Part shown: in pieces, positions 1-12,779 of the stretch
Position numbering within the stretch: the stretch's first letter is position 1
Layout: each line of letters opens with the position of its first letter
Source: Asterias amurensis
Lineage: Eukaryota > Echinodermata > Asteroidea > Forcipulatida > Asteriidae
Assembly (NCBI RefSeq): GCF_032118995.1
Contig: NC_092650.1
Span: 2,480,001-2,544,000 of the forward strand
Direction: 5' to 3'
Length of the DNA: 64,000 nucleotides
The notes under the pieces: generated by a model
The model's database searches: none
Seen by the model: the letters and a program-made list of their open reading frames with translations, nothing else
Told to the model about the DNA's origin: nothing
Made by a program: the position numbers and the translations under genes

Positions 1-200
1 ATATTAAGTATGATTTTAAACTTTGCAAGATGTATAGAACCAAGAGTCATTTTGGCAGCTTTATTCCACGTACTGCATCTCTTTGGAACTCCTTACCTGG
101 TGGATGTCCCCCCCCCCCCCCCCATCCTACAATCTGGACTGTTTTAAGAGGAATATCAATCACTGCATCCAGCTCTCCTGAGTTACTTCCATGTTTAATA
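1..200 (+). pseudogene. LINE reverse-transcriptase C-terminal fragment
   Basis: Encodes SFIPRTASLWNSLP, a signature near the C-terminus of many LINE (CR1/L2/jockey-like) polyproteins, followed after a C-run and a frame change by a typical tail with FKRN-like spacing. Truncated by the window edge. Confidence 0.6.
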
Positions 201-493
201 ATTTTCTTGTTGTAGCCCCTTACCTAGAGTGGCTGTAAGCAATGTTTGGGGGCGAACTTGCAGGATTTTTTTTTGTTTTAACCATGTGCAAATCTCTTTA
301 TAGTAGTGTTGGTTCTGAGAAGAACCGGTGGCTGACAATTTAATGCTTTGATCGGTATGCTTTGACCATCTGCAAGATCGTCTGCATAAAGACGATAGGA
401 GCAAAATGAGTTGTCAACGACTGGCTCTTTTCAGAACCATCAATACTTAAAAGAGACGTTCACTTGTTACCACAAACCTCGCCTACTTTAACA

Positions 494-644
494 GGGGTGG
501 ATTTCACAAAGAGTTAGGACTATAGTATTATCTCGAGTTAGGACCATTTACTCGTCCTAACTTAGGACTATCCATGCAATTTGTATATCTCCTAGGACTA
601 GTCCTAAGTTAGGACTAGTCCTAACTCTTTGTGAAATCGACCCC
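494..644. mobile_element. Palindromic inverted-repeat element (GGGGTGGATTTCAC family)
   Basis: Ends GGGGTGGATTTCACAAAG and the inverted form. The inside is built almost only of TTAGGACTAGTCCTAA palindromes. A second copy is at 16934-17106. Confidence 0.75.
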
Positions 645-1257
645 AGTATAAATAATTATGTTTTTTTAATTCACAGTTGTCATTTTCACCCCATAGATAG
701 ACCCTTAAAAACATAATTAATTCATATTTTATTCAATCGAATAATGCAAAGAAGTACTGAACAGTGACTTTTCGGGTACAACCATTGTGTAATATCTCTA
801 TTGAGGGAGTTTTGGCTCTAGTGTGGTCTCGACGTTTCGAACAGTATACTCTGCTCGTCTTCAAGAGATGCAAAGAATCGTCAAGTGAAAATAACAAGTG
901 TCTTCAACCACCGTCTCGATTCTGTATTTTTTTTCCCTTCCTATTTTCTACAAATTAAAGTGAAAGACCTACCCTTAGATTCCCTTCATCGATTGTAAAT
1001 ATTCTATCTTCCCACTAATGAAATGAGTTTCCGCACCAGACAGGAGGTCCGTCCATCGCACCAGCCGGAAAACACGCTGCAAACGGAAATCCTGTTTCGA
1101 CGTAACCAACAATATTGGCCCGGTGGTCGGTGTCGCAATTGCAAAATCAACCACTCCTAAGATTTGTTTAATTTTATCAATTTGTAGGGATCCTAGCTGT
1201 AGAAAAAGGGGCATGTGTTTCTCTTGATTACAAAATGACCAATCTCGACCTATTGAC

Positions 1258-1632
1258 TTAAAGGCAGTGGACACTATTGGTAATACTCCAAATAATTGTT
1301 AGCATAAAACCTTACTTGGTAACGAGCAATGAAGGAGGTAGTATAAGACATTGTGATAAACGACTCCCTCTGGAGTAACGTAGTCTTTGAGAAAGAGGCA
1401 ACTTCTCACTAAAATAATTAAACTTATGACCTTATAGCTGTGTCTCGAATTCAAAGCATCCGAAAGCACACAACTGTGACAAGGGTATATACTTTTTTCT
1501 CCCTTCTCTCGCAACTTTGACGACCAATTGAGTTCAAATTTTCCCAGGATTGTTATTTTGTGCATATGTTGGGAACACCAAGTGAGAAGAGTGGTCTTTG
1601 ACAAAACAAAGAAAGGTCTCCTGTGCCTTTAA
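1258..1632. mobile_element. TTAA-target inverted-repeat element, family A
   Basis: Family A: TTAA followed by AGGCAGTGGACAC, a body of about 330-380 bp with shared words (AAAATTTGAGCTCAATTGG, GAGGGAGCCGTTTCTCAC), then the inverted end and TTAA. The non-autonomous structure and TTAA target suggest piggyBac or Kolobok machinery. Confidence 0.75.
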
Positions 1633-1912
1633 GTCTGACAGCCACACGTTTGAAACTACATGTGGGTAGTATTAGTAAATCGATACCAGTCTTAGTTGAG
1701 GTGATGTCACATTGGTAATGATTGTTGAGGTGCTGCAAGTGATGTAAAACAGCATGTCCCAACGGCACAGTTTGTAAAATAGCAAGCATCAATCACTCTA
1801 TACTAACCTTAATTTTTGTGATTATCACGCCAGATCATTAGCCCACATAATATCACTATTCCCTATTATGACAAATTAAGTGAATAGTCAATTGAAACCC
1901 CTTATCCTGCAC

Positions 1913-1995
1913 TGTAAGCCAATGATCAGCTCAGATGGGGATTCGAACCGAGCAGAGGGAAAGTAAGAGTGCATCTACTCCCCGGTCTACTAATA
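1913..1995 (-). mobile_element. tRNA-like SINE remnant
   Basis: Minus-strand B-box GGTTCGAATCCCC with a weak A-box. No intact cloverleaf. Confidence 0.4.
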
Positions 1996-2076
1996 AAAAG
2001 ACAGCAGTGTCCTATAGGTTCGTGTACTGCCACAGCTTTTGGCTGCAATGGACGTAGTTTGAATGTTGTACGTTAC

Positions 2077-2247
2077 AGACCTTATGCATTGACGTCACCC
2101 AGCGGCCATCTTAGTGGAAAAACGGTGACGAAACAATCGAAACGCACGGATTTGTACGTGCGGCGCACAGGATTGGCCAATGAACAACCTCCTTTTGACC
2201 TCTAGGTGAGGGCGCCCTACTGAAATGACGTCATGTGCATAAGGTCT
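2077..2247. mobile_element. Inverted-repeat element with AGACCTTATGCA ends
   Basis: About 170 bp. Arms AGACCTTATGCATTGACGTCA and the mirrored form put a TGACGTCA (CRE-like) site in each arm. Confidence 0.65.
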
Positions 2248-2499
2248 ATTGCGACAAGATTTGTTAATGACCGTGTACTTGAGTGTCCGTGGTAAGTCTA
2301 TACTGTCCAAGCGTTCTGTTATGACAGAGATTGATTGCTCAGAGCAGTTGTACTTTAAGACCTAATCACCAAGACCTGTTCCGTTATGCCAAGTCACTTC
2401 TTGATCGATCGCCAGCAAAACCAGGGAGGTAAAAAAGCTGTCGTAAAAATTAGTCAATCAGCTCTCGTACATAACATAGGCCCCCCTACACCACACACC

Positions 2500-2650
2500 A
2501 CGCCATGAACATACGTCACATTAGTCCGCATCAGGTCACATTCACAGTGACCCGGAAGTACTACAAAAGACACACCGGAAGTGATCGTCGACAGTGTGTC
2601 GCCTGTATTGTATAGAAAGTTTTGTCACCAGTAAAGATTTGACAAGGTAT
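2500..2650 (+). promoter_or_regulatory. Possible promoter-like patch with two ETS-type sites
   Basis: CCGGAAGT occurs near 2551 and 2574, next to AGGTCACATTCACAGTGACC, an inverted repeat of a nuclear-receptor-like half site. A GTATGG that could be a donor follows at about 2646. No linked exon was found, so this is only a candidate. Confidence 0.2.
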
Positions 2651-2844
2651 GGGTTATTTTTACACCCCATGTGCCACCTGGATAAATAAGGAATGTCATG
2701 ATTGATTGTTGATGTCTTAAGTTCTATTCAAAGATGCACGCATAGTCTGGAGGTGACATACACTAAGAAGAAGAAGTCTTCTTCTTTTTACATACTTATA
2801 TCCAGTCAGTTTGCATTGTGGTTTATAACTTGCTATTTATAATT

Positions 2845-2968
2845 GCAAAATACCATCACCGGTTGCAGTAGTTGATCACCGATTGCAAAATGCCATAATC
2901 ACTAAATTTGATCACCGATCGCAAAACACCATCACCGATACCTAAAGTTGATCACCGATCAAAGGCCA
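2845..2968 (+). repeat. Short tandem repeat, about 40-47 bp unit
   Basis: Three imperfect units of a word like GTTGATCACCGATTGCAAAA followed by a CCATNATCACNGAT word. Confidence 0.6.
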
Positions 2969-3133
2969 ACGATTTACCATCAATCACATTGAAAACTGCA
3001 TGCATGTTATACGCAATCGTAGCAGTAACGCTGAACGGATAATATAAAATTAGTTTGTTGAACTATACTCATGTTGAGGGCGCTCTTTGCAACTAGAGGT
3101 TCACAGTTTCAGCAGGAGATCGAGACTGGTGCA

Positions 3134-3262
3134 CTCTAAAAATATATTAGTAAAAACAACGCTAATTAGTCGTATGATACATGATTTTGTGCTAACTTAC
3201 ATCAAAGTCATGTCCCATATGACTAATTAGCGTTGTTTTTACTAACATATTTTTACAGTGAG
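3134..3262. mobile_element. Inverted-repeat element (about 129 bp)
   Basis: CTCTAAAAATATATTAGTAA ... GCTAATTAGTCGTATG is mirrored by CATATGACTAATTAGC ... TTTTTACAGTGAG. Confidence 0.7.
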
Positions 3263-3424
3263 ATGATGCACGGGATAGTTCTTTAGCATCTTCCATCGGA
3301 AACTACATTTGAGCCTTAAAAATACTACAAGTTGATTGGATAACAAATTTTGAAATTTTTTGTGAGTCCCAGTATAAATGAAATCGTTGTTGCTACAAAT
3401 AAAAAGCTTATACAGACATTATGG

Positions 3425-3763
3425 TTACACTATATTGGTAATTATTAAAGACCAGTCTCCTCACTTGGTGTATCTCAACATATGCATAATTGAGCTCAAT
3501 TGGTCGTCGAAGTTGCGAGATAATGAAAGAAAAAACACCCTTGTCAAACGAAGTTGTGTGCATTCAGATGCTTGACTTCGAGACCTCAAGATCTAATTCT
3601 GAAGTCTCGAAGTCAAATTCGTGGAAAATTACTTCTTTTTTTGAAGTACTACTGTTTTTCACAGTGTTTAGTACTATCAACAGCTCCCCATTACTCGTTA
3701 CCAAGTGATGTTTTATACTGATAATTATTTTGAGTAATGACCAATAATGTCCACTGCCTTTAA
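3425..3763. mobile_element. TTAA-target element, family A, left end eroded
   Basis: Same body, with the right end CCACTGCCT-TTAA intact and the left end degenerate. Confidence 0.65.
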
Positions 3764-3765
3764 AG

Positions 3766-4840
3766 ATGATGGCTAATAATATTATTCAAAGTAGGCCCCG
3801 GACCAAATAAAACAGAGACTTTTCACAACGATACTGTTTTGTTCATCTTGATATTTAATTGAAATAAGATGCCACCAAGATGTAACGCCAAGATCTTGAA
3901 CTTGAAATGATATATTATTAATGCACATTGCACTTTAGACTTAAATAGCTGACAAGTTTCTTAACAAACCCATACGGCCAATTTATAGCTCCTCTTCTTA
4001 TTGACATTTCCTTTTGTATTTTAGCTTCTTTAGAATTCATTCCATCGTTGTTTTGTAAAGGCTTCACAATTGCTCAAATTAACTTCGCATTACCGTTTTT
4101 TAAAAACCGTTGAAGACATGATAATTTCGTTAAATTCTCGTTAAAACATGCACCTAGATATAGTTATTACGACGTTTAAATAGGGTGTTCTCTAAGTGGT
4201 TCGCCCGGAAACAAACTTGGCGTTTTAAACGTTTTTTAATTGACCAATTGTTCACAGCTAATGCTTTCATTCAAAATCTTTGAATGTGTGTGTAATGTCT
4301 TCGCCTATGGCGCAGTGCAGCGCGTTAGAGTCAAACAGCTCAGAAACAGATGGGGTTCTTTTCTTTTATTTCCCAACCTTGACAAAAAAATATGAGTCAC
4401 ACAAAAATTACCTCTAAAATCCAAAGAAATCATCCAAATTTGATTTGGGAACTGAAAGAAGTAAAGCTTATTCCAACAGTTCCACGAGACTCGTTCATTA
4501 CTACTGAGTTCCTAACAATAGTCGAATTAAATTGCTCCCACGTGCGCACAAAAGGCCATGTCTGTTTAATAATTACTCGTCGAGATCTTAAACAAATTAC
4601 CAAGGATTTCCGGCGCTCTCCTCTTCCACTTTCCTTCAATAATTCCTCGAGAAAAGAAAGACAGACATGACAGTGAGAGTTCGTAGCCCTGATAAAGGCA
4701 GGTTGTTTCGCTCACTTACGGGGTGTTTTTGCTATGGGGAAGGGGTGAAGCTGGAGACATTGTGACGTCGAGGGAAATCACATGGGAATATTGTTGAATT
4801 TGTATCAACAACTGGGGGCGCAAACCTAGTTTTATGTTAG
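3766..4840. other. Intergenic, no gene recognised
   Basis: AT-rich, with a weak tRNA-like A-box half near 4305-4335. An open stretch at 4392-4670 has no family resemblance. Confidence 0.5.
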
Positions 4841-4847
4841 TAATAGT

Positions 4848-4998
4848 GGGTGCGTTCGTTTAGCTTCCCCGGGTCGACCCCGGTGTGTGGAGGTTTTTTT
4901 TCCAGGACGAACGTGTGCAGATATTAACCCACGTTCGTCCTGGAAATAAAAACCGCCACACACCGGGGTCAACCCAGGGAAGCTAAACGAACGCACCC
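4848..4998. mobile_element. Palindromic element, GGGTGCGTTCGTTTAGC family
   Basis: About 150 bp, almost a perfect inverted repeat (GGGTGCGTTCGTTTAGCTTC ends, GGTCGACCCCGG inside). A longer member is at 55610-55852. Confidence 0.8.
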
Positions 4999-5349
4999 TA
5001 TGTGTCATAAATTTTGCATTTCAAGCGTTCAAATGTGACCATTCGTGTTGTAAAGTGGAAAGGAACATGAACAAGGCGGGTAAAGAAATCTGTCTGAGAT
5101 GGCATTGAGAATGACCTTCGTAGGTTGCAGTTTATTTTATTCTCATGCAGGGTCAGGGAAGCCAAACTTCTTGTGTCTGTTTGCTCATTTGTAGTTTGTG
5201 GGGAGGAAAACAAACACACTAGAACAAGTTGTGATTAATGTGTAAAAGGAAAGAGACGGGTCTTCTCAAGACAAAACCAACCAGTACCACTACCGCGCTA
5301 AAGTCTATCTCAGTCAAAACCACTGGTTATTGTCATAATGATAAAAGCA

Positions 5350-5680
5350 CACGACACCTTTGGTTATTGTCAATCATTGTACTCATTTGGTGTACGCAAA
5401 CATTATGCATAAATTAACAAACCTGTGAACATTTGAACGCAATTTTTTCATCGAAATTTCAAGAAGATACAACACCATTGTTGCTCAAACTTGTATGCTT
5501 TCAGATGCCTAATACTTGAGTGAGTCGTTGTACATTTTCTCAAAAAACTTCAGAGGGAGCCGTCTCTCACAATGTTTTATACTATCAATCAACAGCTCTC
5601 CATAGGTCGTTACCAAGTAAGTTTTTACGATCATGACAATTATTTTGAGTAATACCCAATAGTGTCCCAGTGCCTTTAAC
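5350..5680. mobile_element. TTAA-target element, family A, diverged
   Basis: Diverged copy ending CAGTGCCT-TTAA near 5680. The left end reads GACACCTTTGG. Confidence 0.55.
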
Positions 5681-5689
5681 ACAGTATTT

Positions 5690-6710
5690 CTATCGATGGT
5701 TCAAAATGTTTGGGGAAAGGTGTCTATGTCCAAAACAGATTGGGAAGAGGTGGTGGAAATACATAACATAGTTTTTTTTTTTTAATAAACTTTATTTTTG
5801 TTGTAGACTTGACGCAATAAAGTGCCATGGCATGCATTATATATTAAGATTTTTAAATCTGATTACTGTGTCAGACGCATAAGGTATGATAGCAAATCGT
5901 GTAAACACACTGTATTAGCTGTCCTAATTGGTTTAACGAGGCGCCAAGCAAGTTCCATCGCGGGGTTTTTATCCCCACAATTTGCTAAACCATAGACGGG
6001 GAATGTTGGTGGGTGCTTTTGGCGGTGCCCGGGGGTAGGTATAAGACGTGATGTACCCCCTCTTCTCTCTATCTGTAAATGCCGCCTGGAGGGGGGATAC
6101 GACCAGATGACAGGCCGTAGGTACGGGGGCTGTTTCTTATGTTTTGCCTCGAGCTAAATGTTCTCGCAACAGTTCACAACCCTCTGTTGACTTGGCAGGC
6201 GTGAGTAATGAGAGTAGAAGCGCATCTTTTATCTGTGATCACGATAACCAAAGCTTCCCAAACAGGATTTACATATTCTTGTCATTTAGTTTTTTTTTTC
6301 TTCTCACAACATCTTAGTGATTAATTTTGCTATACATCGTGAGAGACTTTTTTTTCTTGTAAGTAATTTTCAGGCGTCTCTGAGCTAGTGTGGAAATAAG
6401 TCGTGCGTAAAGTTCTTAGCACTATGCTTTTGTCAGCCGTGACAAGGATTGGGGTTAAGGTGACTGCTTAGCAAATGGTGGCATGGTTACTTACCTCTCA
6501 GCCTCGGTTTGACAATGTCAATTAAAATGTTGTGGAAAACAATGGTATGAGATTAATCATGTAGGCCCCATACCGGCATGTTGTAGACTCAACTCATTCA
6601 GTGTCATTTTGAACACTTTATAATCTACTTTGGAGTTCACTGAATCCGTGGTGGCGACCATAAATGATGAAGGGGTGTGACACAGTTCCCACGAACAATA
6701 TTTTCATTTG
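5690..6710. other. Intergenic, nothing identified
   Basis: A GC-richer patch at 5930-6130 with GGGG/CCCC runs stands out, but no coding or repeat identity was found. Confidence 0.4.
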
Positions 6711-6713
6711 GCA

Positions 6714-7265
<552 letters not shown>

Positions 7266-7437
7266 GCTCAATAACAAGCACAGCGACAAGCGACAACAAC
7301 AGCAGCGACAGCGACAAAGACAACGACAACATCAGAAGCAGCAGCGACATCGACATCGACATCGACAGCGACAACGACAACGACAATGACAACGAAAACG
7401 ACAACGACAACAGCAGCAGCAGCAGCAGCAACAGCAC
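7266..7437 (+). repeat. Degenerate CGACAA / CAG array
   Basis: Continues the CAA array with mixed CGACAA, CGACAT and CAGCAG units, an imperfect hexamer repeat. Read in one frame it would be an Asn/Asp/Ser-rich peptide; no gene is implied. Confidence 0.85.
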
Positions 7438-7647
7438 TGTTTCATTGAATACAGTGAGATTTCGTGCATTCTGGGCCCAAGTCTTACTTGAAATAGCGGA
7501 AAATCATTGGTGGTCGGTGAGTTGGCAAAGCGGCTTCCATGCAACCCCCTCAAAATCAATTGAAGTCGGTAAAGTAATTGGCTTCGATACGCGCTCCCAA
7601 AGAAAGTTATGCCCTTGACGAAACCAACGATAACAGCTTACGAGAAC

Positions 7648-8120
7648 CAGGCCCAATTTCATTTGTGCGTACTAGAATAAGGCTACCAGCCAAACTACTA
7701 TAATGTCACATGTACAATTTGTGACTGGTTTTCTGCTTAGAAAATATGGTTAAGCAATTTTTCTGCCTAAACAGTTCTGCGAAACTTGTCCCTCGTTGGT
7801 TATTTAACGATACCTAAAGCAAAAAGGCTAGCCAGCCTTCTGACAGAAGTATGTGAAGTAGTTTTTGAACCAAGTTCAAAAGTGGTGCACACTTTTTCAT
7901 TTCAGGGCATAATTTCATAAAGCATGTAAGCACAAAAGCACGAAAGCTTGCTAAGCACAGAAATGTTTGCTTAACAGAAACAGGTTACCAGCCAAAATGA
8001 CATTAGGTTAACATTGTTGTGACTGGTGCCCCACTCAATGTTTGCTTGGCAAAGATTTTGTCAAGCAGTTTTTTTTTGTTTTTTTTTCTGTCAAGCAGTA
8101 TTGTATGAAATTGGGGCCCA
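7648..8120. mobile_element. Relatives of the GGGCCCAATTTCAT family
   Basis: Two adjacent stretches start GGCCCAATTTCATTTG and GGGCATAATTTCATAAAGC. They share GCTTAGCA/TGCTTAAC words and GACTGGT motifs, and end near GAAATTGGGGCCC. Confidence 0.45.
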
Positions 8121-8129
8121 GGTCTTTAA

Positions 8130-9110
8130 ATCTTGTTTTTTCTTTATGGTCAAACGGGTTGAGAAAACTTTGTATGCGATGGTTTTCACTCTATGTCCTC
8201 AGATAATGGTATTTTAACGCACATGTGATCGGTATGTTTTATGTTGACTGGACTTTCCCTGCTAATAGGCTTGGTTGCTGTATCGGTTGAGAAAATTGCA
8301 ACATGAACAATGTTACAGCAGAAGGCATCGCACAATGCACACGGACAGAAGTGATGGTTCCCTTAGATCGGAGGAGTCAAAGCGGGTCAAAGAGCCAGCT
8401 CTCACGACCATTAATCTCCCTCAGTAGATACAGAAATGGCACCTCGCAAATCACTACCTCTCCCCTCCTCTCCACTCGCAGTCATTATTGGCCGATAAAA
8501 GGACACAATGCACGGCGCGTGTCGGTCGCGTGGACGGCACACACTGCCGGCCGAGGAGTGCACCATGGTGCATGGGCTGTGCGTAGCTGTGTATCGGGTG
8601 TTTGGTGATAGCAGGGGCGGGGGGGGGGGGCCAACCAAAAACAATGCACATTATTCAGGGGTTATTTCAACTATGTGTGTTGTAATATGGAATACGAAGA
8701 CAATGATAAGAATAGCTCACACATTTAATAAACTTCTTTAAAAGTATGCCTATAAGCGTTAGCAACTTGCTTCTTGCTCATTTTGTTGTGACATAGGCCT
8801 AGCCTGTAGTTAGAGAGAAACGTCAAAATTGTCAAATTTGGGAAAAAATGTATGAAATCAAATATTAATCACTCTCAATCGAATTTTGACTAATTCAAAC
8901 GAATAACCGAAAACTATCGAAAACAGTGACCGAACTATTCACTCAACGCAAATAAAAAATAGCAGGCGGACTGTCTCAGAACGACCGACTATCGGGCCAA
9001 GAGCTTGGCGGGAGAAATGGTTCCGTGTCATAGACAGGCGGGGCTGGGGATAACAACAGACCTAATGGCAAAGTTTATCCTTTTTTTTTTTTAACCGTTC
9101 AATTATTTCA
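8130..9110. other. Intergenic, nothing identified
   Basis: Contains a GC-rich stretch around 8490-8640 with a G-run. Small open frames on both strands show no family motif. Confidence 0.4.
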
Positions 9111-9116
9111 TTATAC

Positions 9117-9382
9117 AGGTAGATGTATACAAACATTATGCATGCAGTATATACCAAGTGAATTTCATTTTAAAAGGTGTCTTGTTTATAAATTTCGCAA
9201 AAAATCCGAGACCCGAAGCCTTGTAATTGTGCATCTGAAAGCACATGACAATTTGTTCGATGTTCGGTGACCAAATGAGTCAAAAAACATCACAGATTTG
9301 TTATTTTATTCATATTGTGTTGGGATACACCAAGTGAGAATACTGCTCTTTGACAATTACCAAAGCAGTCCATTGCCTTTAA
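9117..9382. mobile_element. TTAA-target element, family A, partial
   Basis: Contains the body words and ends CATTGCCT-TTAA. The left part is lost. Confidence 0.5.
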
Positions 9383-9389
9383 AAGGGAA

Positions 9390-10105
9390 AAGACAAAATT
9401 GTTGTTCTGCTTTCGTCGTTGCCAAAGACACACGTAGGCCTACCCCGAGTTTGCTTGGAGGCATTTTCGCAGTGTTTCCCTGCCTGCAACCGCAGCGCAC
9501 TGGCCCGCTACGGGACCATCTGTCGGACGGGAGGGACCCTTCAAAGAGCCTCCACAAGACTCCATCACTCTACCCCCGGGCAAAAAAAAAAAAAAGAACA
9601 CCAATCTACTCTTTTAAAATCATCAATTTTATGCGTAATTTCTCCCGAGGAGCATTTTCTAGCGTCCATTTTTTTTTCTTTCTTTTTTTAAGTTGTACAT
9701 TTTGTTTAGATAAACAGTTAACCATTGAGAGGTAAGTGGCTGGCCTAAAGGGATACGAGGTTTTCTTTAGTCGTTGTGGTTGTAGTTTTTGTTTCTTTGC
9801 TCGTGGGCAGGCCAGAGGTGGGATTATGCAATATGTTGCGTCGCTTGATTCTCGAACTGGTTAGAAAATGGTTCAAGTTAATATGCTTACAGGTGGCGAT
9901 GTTTGTACAGATTAAGCGACGAATTTATCTGTTCTGGGTTCCATGGTTAGAGGAAGAAAAGGTAAAATCTACTCAACTGTCTGTTGATGGAAAGATAAAC
10001 CGCCTGGGGTTGTACACGCTTAAAGAGTGTTTTAACTTCTGAAAGAATCTAAGCCAGATTGTGCAAGCAAATCACATGAGCCTACATAATGGTATAACTT
10101 CTGAA
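9390..10105. other. Intergenic, nothing identified
   Basis: Homopolymer runs and two short open frames with no recognisable domain. Confidence 0.4.
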
Positions 10106-10110
10106 AGAAC

Positions 10111-10496
10111 TTGAAGGCAGTGGACACTATTGGTAATTACTCAAAATAATTATTAGCATAAAAACTTACTTGGTAATGAGTAATGGGGAGAGGTTGGTAG
10201 TATAAAACATTGTGAGAAACGGCTCCCTCTAAAGTGAAGTAGTTTTCGAGAAAGAAGTAATGTTCCACGAATTTGATATCGAGACCTCAGATTTAGAATT
10301 AGAGGTTTCGAAATCAAGCATCTGAAAGCACACAACTTCGTGCGACAAGGGTGTTTTTTCTTTCATTATTATCTCGCAACTTCGATGACCGATTGAGCTC
10401 AAATGTTCACAGGTTTGTTATTTTATGCATATGTTGAGATACACCAAGTGAGAAGACTGGTCTTTTACAATTACTAATAGTGTCCAGTATCTTTAA
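10111..10496. mobile_element. TTAA-target element, family A
   Basis: Near full length, minus orientation of the body, both ends recognisable. Confidence 0.7.
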
Positions 10497-10499
10497 GCT

Positions 10500-10957
10500 A
10501 GACTTATGTTTTACCACATTGAAACATCAAAAATTGAAATTTTAATATATATATTAAAGTTTATTCAGATGACTAATACAACTCATATTTCATGAGATTT
10601 CACCGCAATATAATTGAATTAGAAAAATATAAACTTGTTTAGATTTTGAACCAAAAGACAGACTCTGACGACAAAAACAACTTTTAAGAAGGAAGAACAA
10701 AATACCTTAAAAAGAAGGACAAATTATTTTCATTAATTGTTATTGATGATGATGATGACTCAATTGAGGGGGCTTGTGAATTGCTTATAGAATTATCATT
10801 GTGCGCTGTGTTAAGAACTTTGATTAAAGTTCTTATAATGTTTGTATGGGCTTGGTTATGACACCGTAGTTCTATACATGGATAGCTCCATGGTTTGTTT
10901 AATGTTATAACATTGTTTGTTTGTGCAGACTGTTGAGTACATCTCAAATGAAACATC

Positions 10958-11033
<76 letters not shown>

Positions 11034-12400
11034 TACCACTGGCCGTGGGAGAACACACACCCCAATTTATCGTGAGTAACAAAATACCTATTTGACATGA
11101 AAGTTGTAAAATAATATACAGATAGGTCATGGTCAGTCCTTCACGTCTTACAGTTTCCAACTTGAAGTTGTTGGACCATGTATGATTGAAGAGGTAAGAT
11201 GATGAAGAGGCAAGTAAAGGCAACGTACTCTCCTCCTAGAGGCAACTCATCCTTTCTCAATCTTCAAGATCTGTTAATGATTCAATTCAATCTCTAGGTA
11301 AACCCACCAGCTTATAACTCAATGAATTGTTTTCCCCCCATGCACCGACCCAAACTAAAACCCCCAGGCAAAAACTTTCAAGCTTTAGCAGAATTAGCAG
11401 ATATTATTAATAGATGTAGCGTCATCCCAAAAAGCCGAGCCCCCAAACCGCCGCTTGGGAGTTTGTGGTTTTACGAGAATCTCAAATCCTCTCAGTTAAT
11501 AAAGTCAAAACGCCTAGCAATTTAAAGATTATGTTAGGGTTTTGTACATGGTGGTTAATAGTAAGTACTTCAAACGATCGGTGGTAAGCACAGGTACCAG
11601 TGAGCTGGTGTTTATTAACGCATCGTTTAAGGTTTGCAGAAATTAATCTCTTTAGTAACACCAACGCATAAACTAAAGCATGTGCAGAGAAAAATACCGC
11701 CTTCTTCCGCTGTATACCGCCATTGAGGCCAGAACAAAATGAAAACATGCTTAGTGTCTCCGCCCGCTTCCTTTTTAGAGCCCGCTCATATTTTGTATTT
11801 ATTTGTCCCCCTTTCTTTTTCAGACAAAAAAAAGATACATTTTAACGATACCAATTTTCTTTTAAGCCCAGCCACCAATCAGGTGGCCATTTTGAGAAAA
11901 AGAAGATAATAAACAAAAAAAAAGGGCCCTTCTTCTTCCTTTTTTTCTCGAAAAAGCAGGGCATTAAACATGTTTTTTTCTAATGTGGCCTAAAATTATA
12001 CATGTGGTGAAAAGTGCAAGTAACGAGAACACGTTCAGATCAGTCAAGCTGATGTGGCCAATTTTCGCCCCGGGTGATGATTGTGGATGGAAGTATTTTT
12101 CTTCAACTTGTAGAAATTTGCGAATCAGTTCGGATTGGGAGTCAGGCAAGCGAAGGGTGGAGAGTAGCCCCGTTATCTAACCCCTATAGCCCGGGTAGAG
12201 CAAGGGGGGTAGTGAAGCCGAAATATAATCCAGTGGTAATCCGATGACTCTTCATGCTACATCACACGGTTCATAACATAGGTAGAGGATGTACAACCTA
12301 ATTCTCCTTTTAAGTCAACCCTCCTTTTAGATTGCGACATCTGCTGATGATCATCCCCTGTACTTCTTCGTGTGCTTCCTCACCTTGAAACAATCTTGAG
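10500..12400. other. Intergenic, only a CAA array identified
   Basis: Apart from the CAA array at 10963-11032, AT-rich DNA without coding resemblance. Confidence 0.45.
10963..11032 (+). repeat. CAA trinucleotide array
   Basis: About 23 CAA units. Confidence 0.95.
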
Positions 12401-12415
12401 TAACAATGAACCACC

Positions 12416-12642
12416 TAGACTTGTGGACAAGTCGTTAAATGTCTGTCGCGGTGATAGCGTTCCGACTCTCCCCGCGATTCGCGGTACTCTACTACTGCTG
12501 TCACGACTACTAATGGGGAGTAGAAGTCTGCAACCAGCAGTTCCCGCGAGAGCAGTGATCTCGCTCCATGATCTCGCTAAAGCACCGCCACAACTCGACT
12601 ATCTCCCCGCGTGGGACCATTAACGACTTGTCCACAAGTCTA
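12416..12642. mobile_element. 227-bp inverted-repeat transposon with 9-bp target duplication
   Basis: Ends TAGACTTGTGGACAAGTCG and the mirrored form, about 23 bp each. The flanks 12407-12415 and 12643-12651 both read TGAACCACC, a perfect 9-bp target duplication. Nine-base duplications occur in Mutator-like, Merlin-like and a few other superfamilies. Too short to code. Confidence 0.9.
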
Positions 12643-12779
12643 TGAACCACCCTACTTGCCAAGATTTAGTCATGGGAGATCAAGAGAGAAAACTAAGGGG
12701 GTTAATGAGTGTCCAAGAAGTACAGATACATTGGACATTTTTAGTAAGGAAAAAGGCGGCCACAAATTTAAAATCAACC

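Noticed and set aside
9776-10042. 88-codon open frame with a hydrophobic start
   Set aside because: No family resemblance, no splice context, and it lies among inverted-repeat elements.
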